Assembly (NCBI GenBank): GCA_022826005.1
Contig: JAJDVT010000100.1
Location: forward strand, 1 to 64,000
From: Gemmatimonadota bacterium
GTDB taxonomy: Bacteria; Gemmatimonadota; Gemmatimonadetes; Longimicrobiales; Gaopeijiaceae
Length of the DNA: 64,000 nucleotides
Direction of reading: 5' to 3'
Shown here: one piece after another, positions 8,888 through 16,948 of the stretch
Numbering within the stretch: the stretch's first letter is position 1
Layout: each line of letters begins with the position of its first letter
Made by a program: the position numbers and the translations under genes
Notes under the pieces: generated by a model
What the model was told of the DNA's origin: nothing
Databases searched by the model: none
The model's input: only the letters and a program-made list of their open reading frames with translations

Positions 8888-10042
8888 ATGTCCTATTGGT
8901 CTCTGCTTGCCGCAATGGTTCTGTCATCCCTTCCGGGGTTGGCCCCCGACAATGTCGGAGCCGTCGGTCTGCACCAATGCCAGCGACAACCCGCTCGTTC
9001 CTTCCCGAACGGGGGCGAGACCGGAATCAGCGACGTCAGGCCTCCTTGCCGGATCGAATTCCGTGAGACCGGAGTCAGACTGCGGGCGGTGGCCGACGGG
9101 TCGCATCCGGATCCGGGCCGGACGGTCGTCGTGGACTCCAACGGGCGCTACATCACGGCAAATGCTCCCGGGTGGGTGGGCGTCATCAGCGTATGGGATT
9201 CGAGGGGCGGATACCTTTCGTCGTTTGGAAGGGTGGGCCAGGGTCCCGGAGAGTTCACGGTGCGCGGGATGATGAACCTCTTCATCGACCGCCGGGACAA
9301 CCTGCACGTGGTGGACGGAGGCTTCATCTGGTCCGTCTTCACCCCCCGGAACGAGTTCGTGAGGAGCACGTCAGCCTATGCGATAACGGGCTTCGAGGTG
9401 GGCACGGTCATGCTCGACGACGGGAACATTCTGACCAGCGAGTCCGCGCGCGATCGGTCCCGCTACTTCCGCGTCGTGGATACGACCGGCGCAGTCCGGC
9501 GAACCTTTGCACCGGTGGAGGACGACGGGTTCGAATGGGGGTTGCGGCCATTGGCGTACGCCGGTGGCGATACGTTCTGGGCAGCTCCTCCAGTCGAAGG
9601 CGGGGACGCCTACGTCCTCGAGGAGTGGAGCGTCGACGGAGAACTGCGTCGAACCCAGCGGCGCGAAGCACCGTGGTACCGCTGGGCTGGAGACGGAGAG
9701 GTATCTCCATCGGTGAGTCAACTCCATGTCACGAACGACGGCCTGTTGTACGTACTGGTACGCCGGCCGACCGAGGAGTACCACCGGGAGTTCGAGCGAG
9801 CCAGCCGAAGGGGCGAGTTCGTTGCGAGGGAGGCGCGCGACGGTCTCACTGAGGTGCTCTTCGAGGTGATCGACACGAGGTCCGGTGAGCTATTGGCCTC
9901 GGATCTGCATCCGGCGACCGAAGCACGGCAATTCGTTCCCAGGGCACTCTTCCGGGGATCATTGACGGGATACCGGTACAGGGAAGGCGACGACGGGCTC
10001 CCCTTCGTCGAGATCGTCACGGTGGAACTGGTGCCGAGATGA
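8888..10042 (+). CDS. Secreted 6-bladed beta-propeller protein
   Basis: A 384-residue exported protein with an N-terminal signal (about 1-25). Repeated propeller blades of the NHL/6-bladed class are visible in phrases such as VVVDSNGRYITANAP, ISVWDSRGGYLSSFG and the highly typical GRVGQGPGEF at about residue 118. Later blades include FFVDTTGAVRRTF-like turns and LHVTNDGLLYVLVRR. Such proteins are abundant in Gemmatimonadota and Bacteroidota, and their ligands are mostly unknown. It is followed 34 bases later by a second exported protein of similar architecture, suggesting one transcription unit from 8495 to 11339. Confidence 0.75.
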   Translation: MSYWSLLAAMVLSSLPGLAPDNVGAVGLHQCQRQPARSFPNGGETGISDVRPPCRIEFRETGVRLRAVADGSHPDPGRTVVVDSNGRYITANAPGWVGVISVWDSRGGYLSSFGRVGQGPGEFTVRGMMNLFIDRRDNLHVVDGGFIWSVFTPRNEFVRSTSAYAITGFEVGTVMLDDGNILTSESARDRSRYFRVVDTTGAVRRTFAPVEDDGFEWGLRPLAYAGGDTFWAAPPVEGGDAYVLEEWSVDGELRRTQRREAPWYRWAGDGEVSPSVSQLHVTNDGLLYVLVRRPTEEYHREFERASRRGEFVAREARDGLTEVLFEVIDTRSGELLASDLHPATEARQFVPRALFRGSLTGYRYREGDDGLPFVEIVTVELVPR

Positions 10043-10076
10043 ACGGCGGGCGCCCGACACAAGTGGAAGGAGCAAG

Positions 10077-11339
10077 GTGAGACGGGGAGCCGCTCGGGTG
10101 GTAGCGGTGGGACAATGCGTGTTGGTCCTGTCGTCTTGCGGTTGCTCGGGCCCCGGCCCGGAGGAGGACACGGAAGCGGCGGATGTCGCGGACGGGCCTC
10201 TGGGCTGGGGCGGGCCGGTGAACGCCGCCGAGGTTCGGCGGTGGGCGCGGGAGGCTCTGGACGCGGCCCCCCGGTGGCGTGTTGCCCAGGAGGCCGACTA
10301 CTCGATGGTTCTCGATTCGGTGGACCTGAGGATTGGAGGCCACGTGATCAGGGTCCAGCGATTCGTGGCGAACGGCGCGTTCCGGCCGGACGGAAGAGTT
10401 GCTCTCCTGACTCGTACCGGCGGTTCGTCGCAGCCGGAATCTCCGCTGCTGTACCTGATTGACAGGATGAGTGGGCGGGTGACCAGGATCCCTGCCCCTT
10501 CGGGCGAGCCCGGCGAGTCGCTGGATTGGAACTCCTTCAGCATGGTCGCGGTTGAGCACGGGTTCGTTCTCGTAGGCGACAACTTTGGCCGTGCGCAGGG
10601 CAGGCGGCGCATCAGACGGACAGGACTGGATGTGTGGTTTGCCGACCGTGACGGGCGGTTCACGCGGCCTCCGTCGTACGTTGACGTGGATGGAGGGCCC
10701 CTTGGATCGTTTGCGGACGGATCATTGGTGATGTGGACCTACCCGGAGACCGCTGACACGACGATCGTCACCTGGATTGTGGCGGCACAGGCCAGGGAGG
10801 TCTCGTCCCGGGCTGCGGAGGGCCAGCAAGCTGACGTCCTCTTCAGGATCGCGAACCCCAGGGACCCCGATCGCCATGAAGTCCGCGCGTCCTGGACCTC
10901 GCACCCGGCGAACGTGACGGTCGTGGCGGGTGACACGATCTGGGTTCTGCCCACCGAGCGCCCCGAACTCGTCGCGGTGCACCGGTCGGGAGGCGTCCCG
11001 CTCATGGTTGAGTGGGATGCGGGGGACCGCTCCGTTCCGCCCGGGGCGCCACCCGACTACTGGAAGGGAGCGGAACGGTTTCCGGCGGCCGCGGAACTCC
11101 AGCTCGGGGCGGACGGTCTGCTCTACGTCGAGCGCTGGGCGGTGCTGGATCATCACGGACCGGTGCGCGGTCCGGAGTGGCTGGTCTTCTCCCAGGCCGG
11201 GGACCTGGTGGCCAGGCTCGATGTTCCACTGGGGTGGCGAGTCCTCGAATTCGGCCACGAAGAGGTGCTCGTGGTAGCGAGTGAGGACGGCGGCCCGGAC
11301 GAGGTCCGCATTCACGCAATCGAGCGCCAGCCGGGGTGA
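10077..11339 (+). CDS. Propeller-like lipoprotein, unknown function
   Basis: A 420-residue protein starting at GTG with AAGGAG upstream. The N-terminus carries a lipobox, LSSC (Cys about 21), followed by an acidic linker. The rest reads as a beta-propeller: RVALLTRTGGS, LYLIDRMSGRVTRIPAP, DVWFADRDGRF, LGADGLLYVERW and similar alternating strands with turns. It resembles the preceding 6-bladed propeller gene in overall plan but is more divergent. Attachment to a membrane is inferred from the lipobox. A GTAAnG tandem motif begins five bases after its stop codon. Confidence 0.65.
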   Translation: MRRGAARVVAVGQCVLVLSSCGCSGPGPEEDTEAADVADGPLGWGGPVNAAEVRRWAREALDAAPRWRVAQEADYSMVLDSVDLRIGGHVIRVQRFVANGAFRPDGRVALLTRTGGSSQPESPLLYLIDRMSGRVTRIPAPSGEPGESLDWNSFSMVAVEHGFVLVGDNFGRAQGRRRIRRTGLDVWFADRDGRFTRPPSYVDVDGGPLGSFADGSLVMWTYPETADTTIVTWIVAAQAREVSSRAAEGQQADVLFRIANPRDPDRHEVRASWTSHPANVTVVAGDTIWVLPTERPELVAVHRSGGVPLMVEWDAGDRSVPPGAPPDYWKGAERFPAAAELQLGADGLLYVERWAVLDHHGPVRGPEWLVFSQAGDLVARLDVPLGWRVLEFGHEEVLVVASEDGGPDEVRIHAIERQPG

Positions 11340-11343
11340 GGAT

Positions 11344-11380
11344 GTAAAGAAGACATTACGAAATGTAATGTAGACACGTC
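11344..11380. promoter_or_regulatory. Tandem GTAAnG-N4 motif, copy A
   Basis: Two 16-bp units, 11344-11359 (GTAAAGAAGACATTAC) and 11365-11380 (GTAATGTAGACACGTC), start 21 bp apart. Each unit is an imperfect dyad, GTAAnG-N4-CnnnnC. The stretch 11353-11371 can also fold as a 7-bp hairpin. It lies in the gap between two convergent genes. Confidence 0.5.
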
Positions 11381-11449
11381 ATTTTCTGCCTTTGTGCGGT
11401 GATTTCTGTTCCGGACAGACGCGAGTGGGACTCGGCGGTTAGGGGGGAG

Positions 11450-12907
11450 CTACCGCCTCGCCCCGGCCATGACGACCACGAGCGGCCGCAGGGTGTGAAG
11501 CACCCTGACAGTGTCTCCCTGCGCGGCCAGGACGTCAGGGAGGCGCCGGTAGACGTGGGGACTCTCGTCCGGCCCCCCACCCCGCAGCACCACCCCCCGC
11601 CCCTCCACCCACCGCCGCATCATCGCGCGGCTCACCTTCCCGCGCTTCACCACCTTCCCGGTGCGGCGATGCCGCTTGCCCAGCGCGGCGGTGCGGCTCA
11701 TCACCCGGCCTGCGCCGTGCACGGTGGAGTAGAGCGCGCGGGCCTGCAGCTCGGCCGTGTTCGGGTCCGCCGTCGCGGCTCCCGTCCCCTCCAGGATCAC
11801 CGCGTCGTCCCCCATCGACCCGCCGACGAAGCCCTTCTGTCCCGGGAACGCCGGTGTCGCGCCTTTGCGCACCACCACGAAGGTGCGCCCGAAGTGGTTC
11901 TCCTCCCAGGCGAAGTTGTGGTGGTTGTGCACCAGCTCGACCTCGCGCCCGCCGACGATCTCCACCGCCTTCCGCACCGCCCATTCCCGCCCCGCGTAGG
12001 CGTATCGCCCCGCCAGCTTCATCAGCGCCCAATAGTCGTGGCCGATAGGCGCGTCCAGATCCAGGATCACCTCCGCTTCGCGCACCCGCGTCCCCCACTC
12101 GGCGCCCTGCCCGATCGCCAGGAACGACGACGCCACGGTATGCCCGAACCCGCGCGAGCCGAAGTGCACGCCGACCCAGATCCGGTCACGCTCGTCGCCG
12201 AAGACGTCCACGTAGTGGTTACCGGATCCGACCGTGCCGAGCTGCTTGCGCGCCTTGTCCCGCAGCGCGGCGCGATGGCGGCGGGGCACCGCACCCCAGG
12301 CAGGGTCCTCGAAGAGCGGGTGGTCGGACGGGGCATCCGGCGACCGGTTGACCCCGCCCACGCCGAACGCGAGTTCATGCTGAATCTCGTCGGCGATGTT
12401 CTCGAGGCGCTGACGGAGCCCGCCTGCGTGGCGGCCCGCTCGGTGGGCGCCTCCGGCACGGCTGCCCGACGCGCTCGCGTCTCCCGCCCGGCGGCCGGAC
12501 CCGCTCGTGCCACCGGTCCGCCCGCTGGCGCCACCGGTCCGGCCACCGGCGCTCCCGGCCCGCCCGCTCGCACCACCCGCGCGGCGGCCCCCACCGCGCT
12601 CACGCCCGCCACGCTGTTCACCCAGATCCCCCAGCCGCAGATCCGTCCGGATCGCCGCGTTCCCGCACACGATGTCGAACCCCACCCCCGCCACGCTCAC
12701 CTGGTTGCGGTACGCCGCCACGCCCCCGATCGGCATGACGTAGCCGAGGTGGCCGTCGGCCATGAGCGCGGCGTGATCGGCCCGCTCGGCGACCCGCTCA
12801 AGCTGGGCGAGCGTCTGCTTCTCGTGTTGCCCGAAGACCTGCATGGCCTCAGTCTCCCAGAGAGAATCGCCGGGCGCGCGGCAGGCGGCCCGGATCGGAG
12901 CGTTCAA
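11450..12907 (-). CDS. rtcB: RNA ligase RtcB with a low-complexity insertion
   Basis: RtcB joins RNA 2',3'-cyclic phosphate or 3'-phosphate ends to 5'-OH ends using GTP and manganese. The catalytic landmarks are all present: FDIVCGN (metal Cys), GSGNHYVDVF, VHFGSRGFGH, HNHHNFAWEE and the guanylation His of STVHGAGRVMSR (about 415-426). Residues of about 95-160 are an Arg/Gly/Ser/Ala-rich repeat tract, absent from the usual family and placed between the metal-Cys region and the QRLENIADEI helix. I favour the TTG at 12907 because its NAPIRA opening and length match E. coli RtcB. ATG at 12844 has a better ribosome site but would remove conserved N-terminal sequence. No archease gene is adjacent. 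Confidence 0.9.
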   Translation of the reverse strand: MNAPIRAACRAPGDSLWETEAMQVFGQHEKQTLAQLERVAERADHAALMADGHLGYVMPIGGVAAYRNQVSVAGVGFDIVCGNAAIRTDLRLGDLGEQRGGRERGGGRRAGGASGRAGSAGGRTGGASGRTGGTSGSGRRAGDASASGSRAGGAHRAGRHAGGLRQRLENIADEIQHELAFGVGGVNRSPDAPSDHPLFEDPAWGAVPRRHRAALRDKARKQLGTVGSGNHYVDVFGDERDRIWVGVHFGSRGFGHTVASSFLAIGQGAEWGTRVREAEVILDLDAPIGHDYWALMKLAGRYAYAGREWAVRKAVEIVGGREVELVHNHHNFAWEENHFGRTFVVVRKGATPAFPGQKGFVGGSMGDDAVILEGTGAATADPNTAELQARALYSTVHGAGRVMSRTAALGKRHRRTGKVVKRGKVSRAMMRRWVEGRGVVLRGGGPDESPHVYRRLPDVLAAQGDTVRVLHTLRPLVVVMAGARR

Positions 12908-12931
12908 TGTACGTGCAACAGGAGGCTAACG

Positions 12932-14881
12932 ATGGAGACTCGTCGCAAAAGCGCCACCGGATCGAGCGAGACGCGGGAGCCGGGTCCGGCCGTGGGAAGC
13001 GAGGGCCGGGTGGCTGCCGGCAGGTCCGGTCGAGTGGCTGCGATGCTCCCGGCCACCGCGCTCGCAGCCCCCATGCTCGCGGTCCCCATGCTCGCCGCAG
13101 CCATACTGGCGGCCACTTCCGCCGCCACCAGGCCCGCCGCCGCCCAGACCCCCGAAGCCGGGCAATCCACCGTTCCGTCCCTCGCCGCCGTCGCCGCCTT
13201 CGAGGGCTCCAGCCTGGCCCCCGTCGTCGACCGCTTCAGTGCCGACTGGGGTGCCCTCCAGCGCAAATGGGCCGACCTGCCCTACTCGCCGGCGCGCCAG
13301 CAGCGCGTGGGCGACTTCCTCGCCGAGTGGGCCGACGCCCTCGCCGCGCTCCCCGTGGCCGCGGACGATGTCGAAGGCAGCATCGACCACACCCTCCTCA
13401 GCGCCGAGATCCGCTACCGGCAGGAACTGCTCGCGCGGGAGGGGCGCCTGCTGGACGAGGTCGCGCCGCTGCTGCCGTTCGGGGGGGAGATCGTCGAGTT
13501 GCTCGAGATCCGGCATGCGGGCGCCGAGGTCGACGGCGAGGAGATGGCCGCCGCGCTGGCGGGGCTGGCGGTGGCGGTGCGTGAGGCCGACGCCGCGCTG
13601 AGGTCGGGCGCAGCCGCCGGGGGGGCTGGCGTGGGTGGCGGGGGGCAGCCGGCCCCGACGCCGATCGCCGGTCTGCGCGCCGTGAGGGTTCTTCAGTCCT
13701 ACAGAAACGCACTCGGCAGCTGGTACCGGCACTACGCCGGCTATGACCCGCTTTTCACCTGGTGGGCGAGCCAGCCGTTCGAGGAAGCGGACGGCGCGCT
13801 CGGGCGCTACCTGTCGACGCTGCGGGTGCGCGTGGTCGGGTGGCCGGAGGGCGGCGAGGAGCCGATCGTCGGCGATCCGATCGGGGCGGACGGGATGGCC
13901 GCGGATCTGGCCCGCGAGATGATGCCGTATACGCCCGCGGAGCTGATCGCGCTTGCCAACGAGGAGTTCGCGTGGTGCGAGGAGGAGATGCTGAAGGCGT
14001 CGCGCGAACTGGGGTTCGGGGAGGACTGGAAGGCGGCGCTGGAGCACGTCAAGACGCTGCACGCGGAGCCCGGTGGGCAGCCCCGAATCGTCATGATGCT
14101 GGCCCACGAGGCCATTGACTTCATCGAGGAGCGGGGGCTGGTCACGGTGCCGCCGCTCGCGAAGGAGGTCTGGCGTCTGGAGATGATGTCGCCGGCGCGC
14201 CAGCGGGTGAGCCCGTTCTTCCTGGGCGGCGAGGTGATCCGCGTGTCCTTCCCGACCGACGAGATGACCCACGACGAGAAGCGGATGAGCATGCGCGGGA
14301 ACAACACCCACTTTTCGCGCGCGACGGTGCACCACGAGCTCATCCCGGGGCACCACCTGCAGGGCTTCATGACCGACCGCTACAATTCACATCGCGACCT
14401 CTTCGGCACGCCCTTCTGGACCGAAGGCTGGGCGCTCTACTGGGAGATGCTGCTCTGGGACCTGGGCTTCCCGACCACGCCCGAGGACCGCGTCGGGATG
14501 CTTTTCTGGCGGATGCACCGGGCCGCGCGGATCATCTTCTCGCTGAGCTTCCACCTGGAGGAGATGACGCCGGACGAAGCGATCGCCTTCCTGGTCGACC
14601 GGGTCGGGCACGAGCCCGCCAACGCCACCGCCGAGGTGCGCCGGTCCTTCAACGGCAGCTATTCGCCGCTCTACCAGGCCGCGTACATGCTCGGCGGCCT
14701 GCAGATCCGCTCACTGCACGAGGAGCTGGTGGGCGGCGGGCGGATGACCGACCGCGAGTTCCACGACACGATCCTGCAGGGCGGCAGCATGCCGATCGAG
14801 ATGGTGCGGGCGCGGCTGCTGGGCGAGGCGCCGGGGAGGGATTTCCGGGCGTTGTGGAGGTTTTATGGGGATCCGATGTGA
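12932..14881 (+). CDS. Secreted DUF885 family zinc metallopeptidase
   Basis: A 649-residue protein. ATG at 12932 follows AGGAGG by seven bases. An N-terminal hydrophobic run with several Ala-rich repeats (about 38-70) ends in a signal-type cleavage region ATRPAAAQ. The catalytic core carries HHELIPGHHLQ (about 470), a DUF885 zinc motif of HExxxGHH type, and the downstream Glu in WTEGWALYWE. Family members are predicted exported carboxypeptidase-like enzymes; the substrate is not established. A short Gly-rich loop (AAGGAGVGGGGQ) sits near residue 230. It is divergent from rtcB, with only 24 bases between the proposed starts. Confidence 0.88.
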   Translation: METRRKSATGSSETREPGPAVGSEGRVAAGRSGRVAAMLPATALAAPMLAVPMLAAAILAATSAATRPAAAQTPEAGQSTVPSLAAVAAFEGSSLAPVVDRFSADWGALQRKWADLPYSPARQQRVGDFLAEWADALAALPVAADDVEGSIDHTLLSAEIRYRQELLAREGRLLDEVAPLLPFGGEIVELLEIRHAGAEVDGEEMAAALAGLAVAVREADAALRSGAAAGGAGVGGGGQPAPTPIAGLRAVRVLQSYRNALGSWYRHYAGYDPLFTWWASQPFEEADGALGRYLSTLRVRVVGWPEGGEEPIVGDPIGADGMAADLAREMMPYTPAELIALANEEFAWCEEEMLKASRELGFGEDWKAALEHVKTLHAEPGGQPRIVMMLAHEAIDFIEERGLVTVPPLAKEVWRLEMMSPARQRVSPFFLGGEVIRVSFPTDEMTHDEKRMSMRGNNTHFSRATVHHELIPGHHLQGFMTDRYNSHRDLFGTPFWTEGWALYWEMLLWDLGFPTTPEDRVGMLFWRMHRAARIIFSLSFHLEEMTPDEAIAFLVDRVGHEPANATAEVRRSFNGSYSPLYQAAYMLGGLQIRSLHEELVGGGRMTDREFHDTILQGGSMPIEMVRARLLGEAPGRDFRALWRFYGDPM

Positions 14882-14901
14882 GGAATAGATATAGTATTCG
14901 A

Positions 14902-14922
14902 TATATTCGGAGACGGAATATA
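14902..14922. promoter_or_regulatory. AT-rich 7-bp inverted repeat
   Basis: TATATTC, a 7-base spacer, then GAATATA form a perfect dyad 20 bases after the DUF885 stop, within an AT-rich island leading into the AbrB-Doc operon. It lacks the GC stem and T-tract of a terminator. Confidence 0.4.
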
Positions 14923-14966
14923 CACCATAGGATATTGATGGTGTGTGTGAAAAACCCCCTCTTGGG

Positions 14967-14996
14967 TTGACGCAGGTGCATTGAATCGTGTAGCAT
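14967..14996 (+). promoter_or_regulatory. Candidate promoter of the AbrB-Doc operon
   Basis: TTGACG (14967-14972), an 18-base spacer, then TAGCAT (14991-14996). The -10 is embedded in the left arm of the palindrome below. Confidence 0.5.
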
Positions 14997-15006
14997 TATA
15001 ATGCTA
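14991..15006. promoter_or_regulatory. Perfect 16-bp palindrome, probable antitoxin operator
   Basis: TAGCATTATAATGCTA is self-complementary and overlaps the proposed -10 hexamer, 53 bases before the antitoxin start. Autoregulation by the AbrB-type antitoxin is inferred. Confidence 0.6.
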
Positions 15007-15058
15007 TTCTATTGGTGCAGAGAGCGCAGTCTACACGCACGTAGACGGGGGAAACCTG

Positions 15059-15286
15059 ATGGTCCGAAGTGTAAGATTGCGGCGCATGGGAGGATCCGTC
15101 GGGACGACCCTGCCGAAGGACATGGCCGAACGCCTCCGCCTGGACGCGGGCGATGAAGTGCTGGCCATCGAAACGGCAAACGGCATCCTGTTGACCCCCT
15201 ATGGTCCGGATGTGGAGGAAGCCCTGGCCGTCGCCGGCGAGGCTCAGAAGCGCTATCGCGGGGCCCTTAGAGAACTCGCGAAGTGA
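15059..15286 (+). CDS. AbrB/MazE/SpoVT-type antitoxin
   Basis: A 75-residue protein. Its N-terminal half (about 3-48) is a SpoVT/AbrB swapped-hairpin DNA-binding domain: VRLRRMGGSVGTTLPKDMAERLRL, then GDEVLAIETANGILLTPY. The C-terminal helix (about 50-75) is charged and would wrap the toxin. Its stop overlaps the toxin GTG start as GTGA, the usual coupling in toxin-antitoxin pairs. It probably represses its own promoter through the palindrome at 14991. The classic partner of Doc is Phd, so an AbrB-fold antitoxin here is a known but less common exchange. Confidence 0.88.
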   Translation: MVRSVRLRRMGGSVGTTLPKDMAERLRLDAGDEVLAIETANGILLTPYGPDVEEALAVAGEAQKRYRGALRELAK

Positions 15287-15687
15287 CGTGTCCCGAGCCG
15301 AGGTGGGTCCCCCGGCTGGTCATTGAGGCTGTTCATCTCGACCAGATCCGCGAACACGGCGGACTGATCGGCATCCGTGACGAGAACGCCCTTGAAACGA
15401 CCCTGGCGCGGCCGAGGCAGAGGTGGGCTTATGAGCCGGAGTCGGATCTGGCGCGTCTCGCCGCTGCGTACGCCTTCGGAATCGGGGCCGGGCACCCGTT
15501 CCGGGACGGCAACAAGAGGATTTCGTTTCTGGCCGCAGTTGTCTTTCTGGGACTCAACGGATTCGATTTGATCGCGCCGGAGGACGAAGTGGTTGAGCGG
15601 ATGCAGGCGTTGGCGTCAGGCAGGCTGGATGAGGAAGCGGTCGCCGATTGGCTGCGGGGTCGGATCAAGCCGCGACCAGGTGTTTGA
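15283..15687 (+). CDS. Doc-type (Fic fold) toxin
   Basis: A 134-residue death-on-curing toxin beginning at GTG. The Fic/Doc active motif HPFRDGNKR is intact (about residues 65-73), and the flanking helices are typical (AAAYAFGIGAG before, ISFLAAVVFLGLNG after). An N-terminal VHLDQIREHGGLIGIRD matches the Doc opening. Doc phosphorylates elongation factor Tu, and canonical Fic proteins AMPylate; the Lys in GNKR favours the Doc reaction. Length is normal and no disruption is visible, so the module is probably functional. Confidence 0.92.
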   Translation: MTCPEPRWVPRLVIEAVHLDQIREHGGLIGIRDENALETTLARPRQRWAYEPESDLARLAAAYAFGIGAGHPFRDGNKRISFLAAVVFLGLNGFDLIAPEDEVVERMQALASGRLDEEAVADWLRGRIKPRPGV

Positions 15688-15740
15688 CGGGGGGCCGAAG
15701 CGTAGGGACCCCGGCGTTGGTCGCGTGCCAGTCCGGTTGA

Positions 15741-16904
15741 TCAGGCGTTCCGCGCCCCCCACGCTTCGATCAGTTCCGCCTCGATCTGGAGCATGCTTTC
15801 CAGCGTCGGTGGACCCTGCCCGCCACCCGTTCCCCGCCTCCGCAGCCCGGCACGCGGCATCCCCCCCGGCCGATCCTCCTCGGTGAGCGTAGCCCACCAC
15901 TCCAGGGTGTCGCGCATGGTGTCGGCGACGGGGCGGCTGGTGTACCCGGCCGCGATGGCCCGGGAGATGTCCAGCATGTTGGCGCCGGCCGAGGGGCCGG
16001 TGCGGGGACCCCAGATCGGGAAGAAGACCCCCTGCCCGGCGAGGAACTCGGCGTCGATCCAGTGGAAGACGGCATCGCTGCCGCTCACCTCGCGGCAGAC
16101 CTCCAGCATGGTCCCCATGTTCAGCGGTTCGGTCGGACCGAGGCCGTTGAAGACGCCGCCGATTTCGTTTTCGAGCATGCGTACGATCCAGCCCCCCAGG
16201 TCGCGGGCGTCGATGAACTGGATCGGGTCCTCCGGGGTGCCGGGGGCCGCCACGTCGCCGCCCATCGACACGCGCACGGGCCAGTAGGTCAGCCGGTCGG
16301 TGGTGTCGCCGGGCCCGACGATGTAGCCGGGGCGCACGATGTTGGCGCGGTCGCCGAAGACCTCCTGCACCGCCTCTTCGCAGAGCGCCTTGAGGGGGCC
16401 GTAGGTGCGTCCGGTCACCTGTTCCACGGTGGGGTCGTCGAGCCGGCCGACTTCGTAGTCCTCGCTGATGCCGTCGGGGGTGAGGTCCTTGTAGGCGGAG
16501 ATCGAGGAGACGAAGAGGTAGCGGCCCGAATCGGCCAGGAGTTCGGCGGAATCACGGACGTGACGGGGCACGTAGCCGGAGTTGTCGATGACCGCGTCCC
16601 AGCGGCGGCCCTCCAGCGCGGCGAGGTCGCCGTCCCGGTCGCCGACGAGCTTCTCGAGCTCCGGGAAGAGGTGGGTGTTGGTGCGCCCCCGGTTGAAGAG
16701 GGTGACCGTGTGGCCGCGTGACCGGGCGTAACGCACCGTGTGGGGGCCGATGAACCCGGTGCCGCCCAGCACGAGGATGGTCATGGGGGCGGGTTGGCCG
16801 CCGCTCCCGGCGCACGCCGACGTGCCGGTGAGGCCAAGACCGAAGGCGCCGGCCGCCGCCGCGGTCGTCTTGAGAAAGTCGCGTCTGTTCTGAAGGTACG
16901 TCAT
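15741..16904 (-). CDS. Tat-exported NAD-dependent epimerase/dehydratase-like protein
   Basis: A 387-residue protein. A Tat-like signal (NRRDFLKTT) is followed by an ACAG lipobox-like site (about 31). An extended SDR fold follows: the nucleotide-binding LVLGGTGFIG (about 43-52), a FNRGRTN loop, VSSISAYKD, and the catalytic YxxxK in RTYGPLKAL (about 168). The C-terminal part resembles SDR proteins of the sugar epimerase group. Export of a NAD(P)-dependent enzyme is odd but is seen repeatedly in this lineage with Gfo/Idh/MocA proteins. It lies 44 bases downstream of the choice-of-anchor-B gene and is probably in the same operon. Confidence 0.85.
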   Translation of the reverse strand: MTYLQNRRDFLKTTAAAAGAFGLGLTGTSACAGSGGQPAPMTILVLGGTGFIGPHTVRYARSRGHTVTLFNRGRTNTHLFPELEKLVGDRDGDLAALEGRRWDAVIDNSGYVPRHVRDSAELLADSGRYLFVSSISAYKDLTPDGISEDYEVGRLDDPTVEQVTGRTYGPLKALCEEAVQEVFGDRANIVRPGYIVGPGDTTDRLTYWPVRVSMGGDVAAPGTPEDPIQFIDARDLGGWIVRMLENEIGGVFNGLGPTEPLNMGTMLEVCREVSGSDAVFHWIDAEFLAGQGVFFPIWGPRTGPSAGANMLDISRAIAAGYTSRPVADTMRDTLEWWATLTEEDRPGGMPRAGLRRRGTGGGQGPPTLESMLQIEAELIEAWGARNA

Positions 16905-16948
16905 CCGGTTCCCGCCAATGGTTCCGGTAGCTGTAACGCGCCGCCGGC

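Noticed and set aside
11399-12931. Long plus-strand open frame joined in front of the DUF885 start
   Set aside because: It is antisense to rtcB, mirrors its codon pattern, and a strong ribosome site and signal peptide mark the true start at 12932.
14997-15002. TATAAT as the -10 of the AbrB-Doc promoter
   Set aside because: The spacer to TTGACG is 24 bases; TAGCAT at 14991 gives 18.
15671-15725. CGCGACCA ... TGGTCGCG long-range stem between Doc and the epimerase gene
   Set aside because: The 39-base loop and lack of a T-tract make it a poor terminator; GC-rich sequence gives such matches by chance.
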